Origin: CBDCFT01 sp965216365
GTDB lineage: Bacteria > Pseudomonadota > Gammaproteobacteria > Arenicellales > CBDCFT01
Assembly (NCBI GenBank): GCA_965216365.1
Contig: CBDCFT010000020.1
Span: 62,001-126,000, forward strand
Length of the DNA: 64,000 bases
Reading direction: 5' to 3'
Under the pieces are notes generated by a model. That model ran no database searches. It saw only the letters and a list, made by a program, of their open reading frames with translations, and was not told the origin of the DNA. A program made the position numbers and the translations under genes. Positions 24,969 through 32,508 of this stretch are shown in pieces (position 1 is the first letter of the stretch; the number at the start of each line of letters is the position of its first letter).

Positions 24969-25888
24969 ACTCTCACCTCGCCATCATAGGGATCGAACGT
25001 ATCAATTTCGTGTGGAAAAACACTGCGAATGGCCACTTCTTCCGAAGCCAGACCAATGAAATCATCGCTTTCATATAACACCATGGGTTTTGCCGCCATC
25101 ACATCTTTCGCCATACCGAGCTTATCGCTAGTGGCAACCAGGTAGGTAAATACGCCATCGAGTTCATCGACGGAACGATTCATGGCGCCTTCCAGATCGT
25201 CACCCTGATCGATGCGGTCGGCGATGTACACCGCGATCAATTCCGAATCGCAACTGGACATAAAACGGTGACCACGCCGTTCCAATGCACGCCGGCCATT
25301 CCAGTAATTGGTCAACTGACCGTTGTGCACCACGGAAACATCGTTGAACGGATACGCCCAGTAAGGGTGCGCCGAACGAATATCCACATCGGATTCGGTT
25401 GCCATACGTGTATGACCGATTGCGTGGGTACCTTCAAAACCGTTCAGGGAATATTGACCGGCAACGGTATTGGCATCGCCGAGATCTTTCACCAATTCCA
25501 ACGCGCTCCCAATCGATAGAATTTCCGCGCCTTCGATATCTTCCACATAGTCAGCCATGCGTCGCAGATCACCGTCGTAAGTAAACGTGTAACGATGGGA
25601 ATACTCAGTGACCTGTTCTTGTTTTAGCAAGTTCACGCCAAGCTCCTGCAACCGCGCCTCAACGGTTTCTTCGCGCTTTTTAACTTCCTTGTGAATGTCG
25701 AATCCCTTCATGTCGTCCTGTTCCGCAACTTTGAAACGCATGACATACTGATTGTCGGTCGGGTTACCGTACAAGGCGTATCCGGTCGAGTCAGGCCCAC
25801 GGTGCTTGAGCGCCTGTAACATCGACGTCATTTCGCTGCCGATGTCGGAACTCTTGCCGCGGTGAATGAGTCCTGCAATACCACACAT
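24956..25888 (-). CDS. mgsA: N-methylglutamate synthase, class II glutamine amidotransferase subunit
   Basis: This 310-aa Ntn-type amidotransferase has MCGIAGLIHRG as its N-terminus, so Cys2 is the nucleophile after Met removal. This fixes the start at 25888, not the upstream in-frame codon at 25939. Supporting motifs are LKHRGPDSTGY, the THAIGHTRMATESDVDIRSAHPY block and the VVHNGQLTNYW block. It should release methylamine from gamma-glutamylmethylamide for the FMN subunit. It is separated from gmaS upstream by a 223-base gap holding an inverted repeat, so it may also have its own promoter. Confidence 0.9.
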   Translation of the reverse strand: MCGIAGLIHRGKSSDIGSEMTSMLQALKHRGPDSTGYALYGNPTDNQYVMRFKVAEQDDMKGFDIHKEVKKREETVEARLQELGVNLLKQEQVTEYSHRYTFTYDGDLRRMADYVEDIEGAEILSIGSALELVKDLGDANTVAGQYSLNGFEGTHAIGHTRMATESDVDIRSAHPYWAYPFNDVSVVHNGQLTNYWNGRRALERRGHRFMSSCDSELIAVYIADRIDQGDDLEGAMNRSVDELDGVFTYLVATSDKLGMAKDVMAAKPMVLYESDDFIGLASEEVAIRSVFPHEIDTFDPYDGEVRVWQA

Positions 25889-25998
25889 TATTTTATTACC
25901 TCTGGTTTCTAATTGGTTGGTCGCTACCGACGCAATCAACCCTAAAATTAGTCTAGCTACAAAATTTATTAATAATCATGAACTGTCATTGCGAGAGT

Positions 25999-26050
25999 AA
26001 CGAAGCAATCTCTTTTACAGAGCAGGTCTCGTTCTCGAGATTGCTTCGTT
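25999..26050. repeat. Inverted-repeat element in the gmaS-mgsA gap
   Basis: AACGAAGCAATCTC (25999-26012) and GAGATTGCTTCGTT (26037-26050) are perfect 14-base arms around 24 bases, with a CATTGCGAG flank. This is the ATTGCGAG...GAAGCAATCTC repeat common in many proteobacterial genomes. Placed between operon genes, it could form a stem that modulates transcript stability. Confidence 0.75.
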
Positions 26051-26111
26051 GTTTCACTCCGCGCGGACATTAAGATTTAACAACTCAAATCAACATCATT
26101 TCAAATTTGTA

Positions 26112-27719
26112 CTACGGCAAACAGTCGATATACATCTCCATATCCCACTCAGTAGTGGTATGCATAAACTTCTCCCACTCGTCGTTCTTGTACCAATGGA
26201 AGATTTTGTACATCTCATCAGGCATCGACGATTTGATGACTTTGTCTTCAGCAAGCCTTGCGAGTGCTTCGCCCAGCGACATCGGCAGTTTCTTAACCTG
26301 CTTGCCGGCTTCCATCGCCTGATAAATATTTCGGTTTTCGGGTTTGCCCGGATTGATATTGTTATCAATGCCGTCTTCAAACGCTTTCAACAACGCGCCG
26401 CCCATGAGATACGGATTGACCATCGAATCCACTGCGCGGTATTCAAACCGGCCCGGAGCCGAGATACGCAAACCGGTAGTGCGGTTTTGATAACCCCAAT
26501 CCGCGAATACCGGCGCCCAGAAGCCGGTATCCCACAAGCGACGATAAGAGTTAACTGTAGAACAACCAATAGCTGTCAGCGCGCCAAGGTGTTTGACGAT
26601 ACCGCCGACACATTGCAAACCGACTTTACCCGGCATTTGCAAATCGTCGGTATCAGGCATAAATGTATTTTCTCCTCCACCGCGATACGTGAACACGTCA
26701 TCCATACCCGGCAAGACATCATTATGTAAACGATTAACGCTTTGACTGCCACCCTTCCATAATGAAATATTGGTATGACAACCGGAAGCCGAGACATTCA
26801 TAAACGGTTTAGTCATAAAACATGCGATCAGATTATTTTCGCGCGCCACCTGAGCACAGATTTGTCGATAGGTTGATAGACGATCGGAATTACGCACCAC
26901 GTCATCAAACGTCCAGTTGAGTTCAAGTTGACCGGGTGCGTCTTCGTGGTCACCCTGGATCATATCCAGACCCATCGCGTTGCAGTACTCGATGACCTGC
27001 ATGAAAACCGGCCGCAATGATTCGAACTGATCAATGTGATAACAGTAAGGATTGGAAAAACCGCCGTCGGGCTTGCCATCTTCACCACGCTTGAGCCACA
27101 TCATTTCCGGCTCGGTGCCGACACGAAAGTCCATCTTGTATTTATCCTGGAACTCCCTGTGAAAACGCTTGAGGTTGCCACGACAGTCCGATGTTAGTGC
27201 CGCACCGGGATTCTTACGCTCTTCGCGGTTGCGATAACAAGTGCAAAATACGCGTGCGACACGTTTATCCCAGGGCAACTGGCAAAAGGTTTCAGGATCC
27301 GGAATACCGACTAGCTCCATGGCTTCCGGGCCATAGCCGATGTAGTCACCGTGCCGATCGATAAAAAGGTTAGCAGTCGAACCGTAAACCAACTGGAATC
27401 CACGCTCGGCTGTACGTTCCCAGTGGTCTGCCGGAATTCCTTTACCCACGATACGACCGGTCACGGAAATAAACTGATAGTAAATGTAGGTGATACCGAG
27501 TTCGTTAATTTTCTCGCGTACCTGCTTGACCAGTTCGGCACGTCCCGGCGTATTAACCTGGCGTTCGAGATCAGTCGACTCGCGGCGTGCACCGCTCGAG
27601 GTCGTCTTTTTAGTGGCTTTTTTCGCTGCCTTTTTCTTAGTGGCCTTCTTTGCTACTTTCTTTTTAGCGGCGGTTTTTTTACTTGCAGTTTTTTTCGTCT
27701 TACGTTTTTTTGCAGCCAT
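26112..27719 (-). CDS. gmaS: Gamma-glutamylmethylamide synthetase, glutamine-synthetase family, with Lys-rich N-terminal tail
   Basis: This 535-aa protein has a glutamine synthetase fold from about residue 60. It has the VGTEPEMMWLKRG and GDHEDAPGQLELNW metal/substrate motifs, the nucleotide loop region FMTKPFMNVSASGCHTNISLW, the NSYRRL block and the C-terminal RFEYRAVDSMVNPYLMGGA. GmaS ligates methylamine to glutamate with ATP; typical members are about 450 aa. The first 47 residues here are an Ala/Lys-rich, histone-H1-like tail (19 Lys within residues 1-38). Adjacent mgsABC and the tmm/tdm genes support GmaS over ordinary GS, although GlnT-type ammonia ligation cannot be excluded. A good GGAGG lies upstream of the ATG. 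Confidence 0.87.
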   Translation of the reverse strand: MAAKKRKTKKTASKKTAAKKKVAKKATKKKAAKKATKKTTSSGARRESTDLERQVNTPGRAELVKQVREKINELGITYIYYQFISVTGRIVGKGIPADHWERTAERGFQLVYGSTANLFIDRHGDYIGYGPEAMELVGIPDPETFCQLPWDKRVARVFCTCYRNREERKNPGAALTSDCRGNLKRFHREFQDKYKMDFRVGTEPEMMWLKRGEDGKPDGGFSNPYCYHIDQFESLRPVFMQVIEYCNAMGLDMIQGDHEDAPGQLELNWTFDDVVRNSDRLSTYRQICAQVARENNLIACFMTKPFMNVSASGCHTNISLWKGGSQSVNRLHNDVLPGMDDVFTYRGGGENTFMPDTDDLQMPGKVGLQCVGGIVKHLGALTAIGCSTVNSYRRLWDTGFWAPVFADWGYQNRTTGLRISAPGRFEYRAVDSMVNPYLMGGALLKAFEDGIDNNINPGKPENRNIYQAMEAGKQVKKLPMSLGEALARLAEDKVIKSSMPDEMYKIFHWYKNDEWEKFMHTTTEWDMEMYIDCLP

Positions 27720-27776
27720 TGATGGCCCTCCTGAGTGTAACTTGGTTTAGTTGTACTGGATTATATATCTTCGAAT

Positions 27777-29120
27777 CTAACTCCACGGAAACGGACTATT
27801 GGAAACGGGGTGTAACTTGCCTTGCGCATAGCGGGAAAAACGGAAAGGCTCTAACAATCGACTCGGCGTTCCGTAAATTTCCTCCGCGACGAGTTTACCG
27901 ACTCCGATCATTTTATAACCGTGATTGGAATCGGCAATGATGTAGCAGTTCTCACGAAACACATCGATAACAGGAAAACTATCCGGTGTAAAACATCCCA
28001 GCCCGCCTGATGCCTCTTTTTTGTACTTGCCGATTTGACCGGAAAAACGTTTCTGACAATGCGCTAACGCGGAACACCACATGTGGGCGAAATTATCATC
28101 AACAATAAATTCTGGCGAATCGGCACCGTAAGGATCAACGGCCACTTCATCGGGATTCGTTTCGACTTTGTAAGGTGCAGCGCCGCCCTGAATGCCGCCG
28201 AAGTTGAAATCTGGTTTGTAGTAAATACCCCACATCTTGTCGGTGATGAGAGAACCATCGACATCGGAATACAACGGTGCATCGCTGTCCACATGCACAA
28301 CCGGCGGCATTTCATTACCATTGGTTTTTTGCATGTCTGGATCGACACCTAACGTGCCCTCTTCAAGACACCAGTAAACCCACATCGGAATATCATCGTG
28401 CATCGCACCGTCCACACCTTTTATACTGATGGTTTTAGGCAACTCCAACATATCCCACATGGACTTGACCCAGGGACCCGCACCAATCACGACATAATTG
28501 CAAGCGATGTCGCCGCGTGCTGTTTCCACCGCCGAGATCGCGCCTGTGCCGTTGGCTGTTTTAAAACCGATTACTTCAACACCGGTCATGATACGCACGC
28601 CCTCGCCTTCCGCCTTACCCGCCAGACCGTACATGCTTTTCGTGTTATTAGCGTAGCCACCTTTCTTTTCGTGCAGCACGGAAGTGATGCCCTGCGCCTG
28701 CCAATCGTCAAATATCGTTTTCATATAGTCAGACGAATCTTTTTCGCCCTCAATAAAAACCGATTCGTAACCGATTGATTTTTGCTGCTCGGCAATTGTT
28801 GCAACATCGGCACGCATGGACTCGGGACTAATCTGCATGTAGCCGACCGGATGATAGCTGTATGCTTTAGGATCGCTTTCCCAAACTTCAACACATTGCG
28901 CCATTAACTCGCGCATGGCCGGTTGAAAGTAATTGTTACGCACAACGCCGCATGCGATACCGGATGCACCGGCAGCAATCGCGGTTTTATCGACAACAAG
29001 AATGTCTTCACCGCTGCCCTGTCCTTTTGCTTTGAGCTGCAACGCCAGGTGGTAGGCCGTGCTGAGGCCGTGTATGCCTGCGCCAACGATCAGGTACTTA
29101 ACATGTGTAGGAAATGCCAT
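27777..29120 (-). CDS. FAD-dependent amine oxidoreductase (DAO/SoxB family), candidate N-methylglutamate oxidising enzyme
   Basis: This 447-aa protein has the dinucleotide motif VGAGIHGLSTAYHL (about 12-25). The SGIACGVVRNNYFQPAMRELM block resembles the beta subunit of heterotetrameric sarcosine oxidase and dimethylglycine dehydrogenase. The C-terminal FAD segment is CYIIADSNHGYKMIGVGKLVAEEI. It is the first gene of the leftward methylamine operon, 57 bases before gmaS. N-methylglutamate dehydrogenase normally has four subunits (MgdABCD) and no others are seen here. Thus this is either a lone MgdA-like protein with partners elsewhere or a single-subunit enzyme. Substrate assignment is inference from position. 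Confidence 0.75.
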   Translation of the reverse strand: MAFPTHVKYLIVGAGIHGLSTAYHLALQLKAKGQGSGEDILVVDKTAIAAGASGIACGVVRNNYFQPAMRELMAQCVEVWESDPKAYSYHPVGYMQISPESMRADVATIAEQQKSIGYESVFIEGEKDSSDYMKTIFDDWQAQGITSVLHEKKGGYANNTKSMYGLAGKAEGEGVRIMTGVEVIGFKTANGTGAISAVETARGDIACNYVVIGAGPWVKSMWDMLELPKTISIKGVDGAMHDDIPMWVYWCLEEGTLGVDPDMQKTNGNEMPPVVHVDSDAPLYSDVDGSLITDKMWGIYYKPDFNFGGIQGGAAPYKVETNPDEVAVDPYGADSPEFIVDDNFAHMWCSALAHCQKRFSGQIGKYKKEASGGLGCFTPDSFPVIDVFRENCYIIADSNHGYKMIGVGKLVAEEIYGTPSRLLEPFRFSRYAQGKLHPVSNSPFPWS

Positions 29121-29293
29121 GAGCTATTGCACCAAAGTAGTTGATCTAAGTGTTTTTATATTGATTTGTGCATACCAATTTAGTACCAATACGTTATTCT
29201 AAACAACCGCTAGACAATTCTAAAACAAATACTTTCCCAACAGCAAGGGAAGCATTATATTTGATTTATGTCAAGTTTACGCGCTACACTAAT
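29121..29293. other. Divergent promoter region, DAO gene side
   Basis: This AT-rich spacer should carry the promoter of the leftward DAO-gmaS-mgs operon. No ORF or clear -35/-10 was identified with confidence. The next 20 bases hold a palindrome, listed separately. Confidence 0.35.
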
Positions 29294-29313
29294 TTAATGG
29301 ACTACTCCATTAA
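29294..29313. promoter_or_regulatory. Palindrome upstream of the GntR gene
   Basis: TTAATGGA and TCCATTAA are perfect 8-base arms around CTAC. The site is 46 bases before the GntR regulator start in the divergent spacer. It is a plausible operator for that regulator or a promoter element of the leftward operon. Its arms do not resemble the TGGTATA palindrome at 4993. Confidence 0.5.
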
Positions 29314-29358
29314 TGTACCAATATTGCAAGACCTTGAACTCAATGATGGAAGTCATCG

Positions 29359-30093
29359 ATGCTGAATCAGGATTCCATTACCAGCGCACGCTCCGTTATG
29401 GCGCGGAACAACGCGGACAAAATTGCGCGCGGCGCTGCCGGCATCATCGTTGAGTTAAGACGCGCGATTCTGGATGGCGAATACGCCTACAATGAACGCC
29501 TGCCATCGGAACGGCAACTGGCCGGTTTGTTCGGAGCGGCACGCGGCACGGTTCGCGAAGCGCTGCGCCAGCTTGAACAAACGAATTTTGTAACGCGGCG
29601 CGTTGGCAGTGGTACTTATGTGCGCTACCGCGAACGACTGGACAAAGACGATATCGCCGACACCACAAGCCCGGTAGAACTGATTGAAGTTCGTTTATCC
29701 GTTGAATCCCACCTGGCACGATTGGCCGTACTCAACGCCAATGCGCGTAACATTAACCGGCTTAGAGAATCTTTGCAACGCCTGGAAGCCGCCAATCATG
29801 ACCCAAATGTTTTTTCGCAGGCCGACGAGGATTTTCACCTGGCATTGGCTGAAAGCACACAAAATCCACTCATGCTTTGGATTTACCATCGCATCAACGA
29901 TATCCGCGGTCATACCCAATGGAGCGCGCGCAAAGATAAAATCCTGACGCCGGAAAGAATTAAAGAGTATAACGATCAACATCGTGCGTTGTTTCATGCA
30001 GTTCAAAGCCGGGATCTGGAGCGTGCAGTCGAAGTGATTACCGAACACTTAAACAAAGCCAAAGATGACTTGCTTGGCGTCAACTCGAGTTAG
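29359..30093 (+). CDS. GntR-family regulator, FCD (FadR-like) type
   Basis: This 244-aa protein has a winged helix at about 20-85 (RRAILDGEYAYNERLPSERQLAGLFGAARGTVREALRQLEQ) and an all-helical FCD ligand domain at about 100-230. The FCD metal-binding residues include DEDFHLALAEST and the C-terminal HRALFHAVQSRD. FCD regulators usually sense carboxylate or amino-acid ligands. Lying between the amine operon and the tmo transporter, it is the likely local regulator of one or both. Confidence 0.9.
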   Translation: MLNQDSITSARSVMARNNADKIARGAAGIIVELRRAILDGEYAYNERLPSERQLAGLFGAARGTVREALRQLEQTNFVTRRVGSGTYVRYRERLDKDDIADTTSPVELIEVRLSVESHLARLAVLNANARNINRLRESLQRLEAANHDPNVFSQADEDFHLALAESTQNPLMLWIYHRINDIRGHTQWSARKDKILTPERIKEYNDQHRALFHAVQSRDLERAVEVITEHLNKAKDDLLGVNSS

Positions 30094-30146
30094 CATACTG
30101 ATCGATAAATAACCAATTGATCAATTAACAATATAAAAAGAATTCA

Positions 30147-30245
30147 ATGGAATTTGAAATACGATACCGAAGGGATGCTTTAACCGAAACCGGAGAAGAG
30201 CGTAGACGCGTTCTAAACCGCTTTTATAAACTAACAATGCACTAA
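30147..30245 (+). CDS. Possible 32-aa ORF between GntR and tmoX
   Basis: ATG at 30147 opens a 32-codon frame (MEFEIRYRRDALTETGEERRR...) ending in TAA. It is charged and soluble, with no recognised family and no good ribosome site upstream. It might be a leader of the tmo operon or a chance ORF. Confidence 0.25.
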   Translation: MEFEIRYRRDALTETGEERRRVLNRFYKLTMH

Positions 30246-30291
30246 TGCATTCATGAACTCATAAACTAGATTTATCTAGGAGGAATAATAA

Positions 30292-31254
30292 ATGAAATTG
30301 TTTAGTTCAAAACCTTTCAAGGCCCTGTCTGTGGTCATGTGTCTGTCTCTTATTTCGCTTTCGGGGACAGCGAAAGCACAAGACAGTACTTCACCGATTG
30401 TGATCCCGATTCACAACTGGTCCAGCCAGATTGTCATGGCTTACGTCATTGGCGGTATTTTTGAGAGTATCGGCAACAATGTTGAGTACGTGCCGGCGGA
30501 TTCGCAAGCCGTGTACGAATCCATACGCAATGGCGATGTGACGATTTCACACGAAGTCTGGCAATCGACTTTTGGTAAATCGTTCTACAACGCCATGACT
30601 AAAGGCGGTGTAATCGACGCAGGTACCCACGAAGCGACTACGTTGGAAGAAATGGGCGTTCCAAATTGGGTCATCGAGAAAGACCTGTGCCCGGGTCTGC
30701 CGAACTGGGAGGCTTTAAATGACTGTCATGAAAACTTCACGACGCCCGACTCCGGTGGTAAAGGTCGCTGGCTGGAAGGTCCGCAAAGCTGGCACGGCGA
30801 TCTGATGCCCGAGCGCCTCGAAGCACTTGGCCTCGCCGACAAATGGACAGTGAAGTTTGCCGGTGGCGCCGATGCGCTGTGGACCGAACTCGCCGCAGCT
30901 AAGAAAGAAGGCCGCGGCACAATCGTGTTCAACTGGACTCCGAACTTCACTGACGCCGAAGGTTTTACGTTCATCGAGTTCCCGCCGTATGAACCGGGTT
31001 GCCGTAAGGCCGACGGTGGTGACGGAAAGTGCGGATCGCCCAAAGGCTGGTTGAAAAAAGCAGCTAACTACAAGTTTCCAAAAACCCATCCGCATGCTTA
31101 CACTATTTTCTCACAACTTTCGTTCACAACCCCACAAATCGGTCAGATGGCTGCGCTGGTCGACATCGACAAGATGGATCACAAAGACGCCGCGAAAAAA
31201 TGGCTGGCTGACAATGAAGACCTCTGGAAGCCTTGGACTGAAGCCGGCATGTAA
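30292..31254 (+). CDS. tmoX: TMAO/betaine-type ABC transporter substrate-binding protein
   Basis: This 320-aa periplasmic protein has a signal peptide to about residue 29 (VVMCLSLISLSGTAKA). The mature domain is of the OpuAC/ProX class (NWSSQIVMAYVIGGIFESIG, later WHGDLMPERLEALGLADKW, GTIVFNWTPNF). Several tryptophans and Cys pairs (YEPGCRKADGGDGKCGSP) suit an aromatic cage for trimethylated ligands. Homology alone does not separate TMAO from glycine betaine or choline; tmm, tdm and gmaS nearby favour TMAO. A strong GGAGG precedes the ATG. A terminator hairpin follows, before the ATPase gene. Confidence 0.85.
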   Translation: MKLFSSKPFKALSVVMCLSLISLSGTAKAQDSTSPIVIPIHNWSSQIVMAYVIGGIFESIGNNVEYVPADSQAVYESIRNGDVTISHEVWQSTFGKSFYNAMTKGGVIDAGTHEATTLEEMGVPNWVIEKDLCPGLPNWEALNDCHENFTTPDSGGKGRWLEGPQSWHGDLMPERLEALGLADKWTVKFAGGADALWTELAAAKKEGRGTIVFNWTPNFTDAEGFTFIEFPPYEPGCRKADGGDGKCGSPKGWLKKAANYKFPKTHPHAYTIFSQLSFTTPQIGQMAALVDIDKMDHKDAAKKWLADNEDLWKPWTEAGM

Positions 31255-31287
31255 ACGGCAGGTTCGCTCTAAAGCTATAAACAACGG

Positions 31288-31327
31288 CCCCCTTGGCGCG
31301 GTATCGAACCAAGGGGGTTAATTTTTT
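31288..31327 (+). terminator. Intrinsic terminator between tmoX and tmoV
   Basis: CCCCCTTGG (31288-31296) and CCAAGGGGG (31309-31317) are 9-base arms around 12 bases, followed by TTAATTTTTT. It is likely partly read through, so that binding protein is made in excess over the membrane and ATPase parts. Confidence 0.85.
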
Positions 31328-31431
31328 GGGGATTAAGTTCCCTTTCGTCCTAACTTTTAAATGTGTAAGCTAATAGCCGGAGCAACAAGTACAACAACAG
31401 GCCCACAGGTACAAATATAAGAACTATTAAT

Positions 31432-32508
31432 ATGTCTTCGCAAGCTGCAGTATCCACTTCAAACGAGCCGGTCATTCGTTGTGACGCGGTGTACAAGATT
31501 TTTGGCGACAACGCTAAATCCATATTGCAGAACGCAGGTGGTGTTGTCGATGCCGATAAGTTTAAAGAGGCTGGTTGTATCGTCGGTGTCAATAACGCTT
31601 CGTTCGAAGTTTATCCCGGTGAGCTGCTCATCGTTATGGGTTTATCGGGTTCCGGCAAGTCGACGTTGCTGCGTTGCATCTCGAGATTGACCGACGCGAC
31701 GGCCGGAAAGATCTACGTCGAGGGCAAAGATATTCTAGCCATGAACAACAAGCAGTTGATTGAATTGCGCCGCAGCAAAATGGGCATGGTCTTTCAAAGT
31801 TTCGCGCTGTTGCCGCACAAAACTGTGATTGAAAACATTGCGTTTCCGCTACAAGTAAAAGGTGTCAGCACGCAAGACAGTATTCAACGCGCCAAGGAGA
31901 TGATCGACCTGGTCGGCCTTTCCGGACGCGAAAATTATTTCCCACGTCAGCTTTCTGGCGGTCAACAACAACGCGTCGGTATCGCCCGCTCGCTCGCTAC
32001 TGAACCTGACATCTGGTTTCTCGACGAGCCGTTCTCCGCACTGGATCCACTAATCCGAAAAGAAATGCAGGACGAGTTTTTACGATTGCAAAGCGTATTG
32101 AGCAAATCAATTATGTTCGTGACACACGACTTCGATGAAGCGCTGCGCCTCGCTGATCGGATCGCGATCATGAAAGAAGGTGTCATCGAACAACTCGACA
32201 CACCGGCAAACATTGTTCTGAATCCGGCTACTGAATACGTGCGCAAGTTCACCGAGGAGGTGCCGCGGGAAAAAGTGCTCAAGATCGAGTCGGTGATGGA
32301 CGCATTCAACCCGGACGAAGACGTCAGCGATTTGAAAGTGTCACAAGAAGCCATTATCGAAACTGTGGCCGAAGCCGTGTTGAACGCGGGTAAACCGGTT
32401 TCCGTTATCGACAAAACCGGTGAAATTGTTGGTGTGTTACACGCATCCAAGGTGATTAGCATACTGTTCGGCAGTCATGCCGACCATTCAGCCGAACGAA
32501 TATCTTGA
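31432..32508 (+). CDS. tmoV: TMAO/betaine-type ABC transporter ATPase
   Basis: This 358-aa ATPase has Walker A MGLSGSGKSTLLR (about 70-82), signature LSGGQQQRVGIARSL, Walker B IWFLDEPFSALD and the switch VTHDFDEALRLADR. It has a C-terminal CBS-like region as in ProV/OpuAA (SVMDAFNPDEDVSD, then VSVIDKTGEIVGVLHASKVISIL). An N-terminal leader of about 35 residues precedes the ATPase. Its stop overlaps the TTG start of the permease. The family normally imports quaternary amines. Confidence 0.88.
   Translation: MSSQAAVSTSNEPVIRCDAVYKIFGDNAKSILQNAGGVVDADKFKEAGCIVGVNNASFEVYPGELLIVMGLSGSGKSTLLRCISRLTDATAGKIYVEGKDILAMNNKQLIELRRSKMGMVFQSFALLPHKTVIENIAFPLQVKGVSTQDSIQRAKEMIDLVGLSGRENYFPRQLSGGQQQRVGIARSLATEPDIWFLDEPFSALDPLIRKEMQDEFLRLQSVLSKSIMFVTHDFDEALRLADRIAIMKEGVIEQLDTPANIVLNPATEYVRKFTEEVPREKVLKIESVMDAFNPDEDVSDLKVSQEAIIETVAEAVLNAGKPVSVIDKTGEIVGVLHASKVISILFGSHADHSAERIS

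Noticed and set aside
26049..26729. Plus-strand 226-codon frame over gmaS
   Set aside because: Antisense shadow of the gmaS C-terminal coding region and adjacent repeat.
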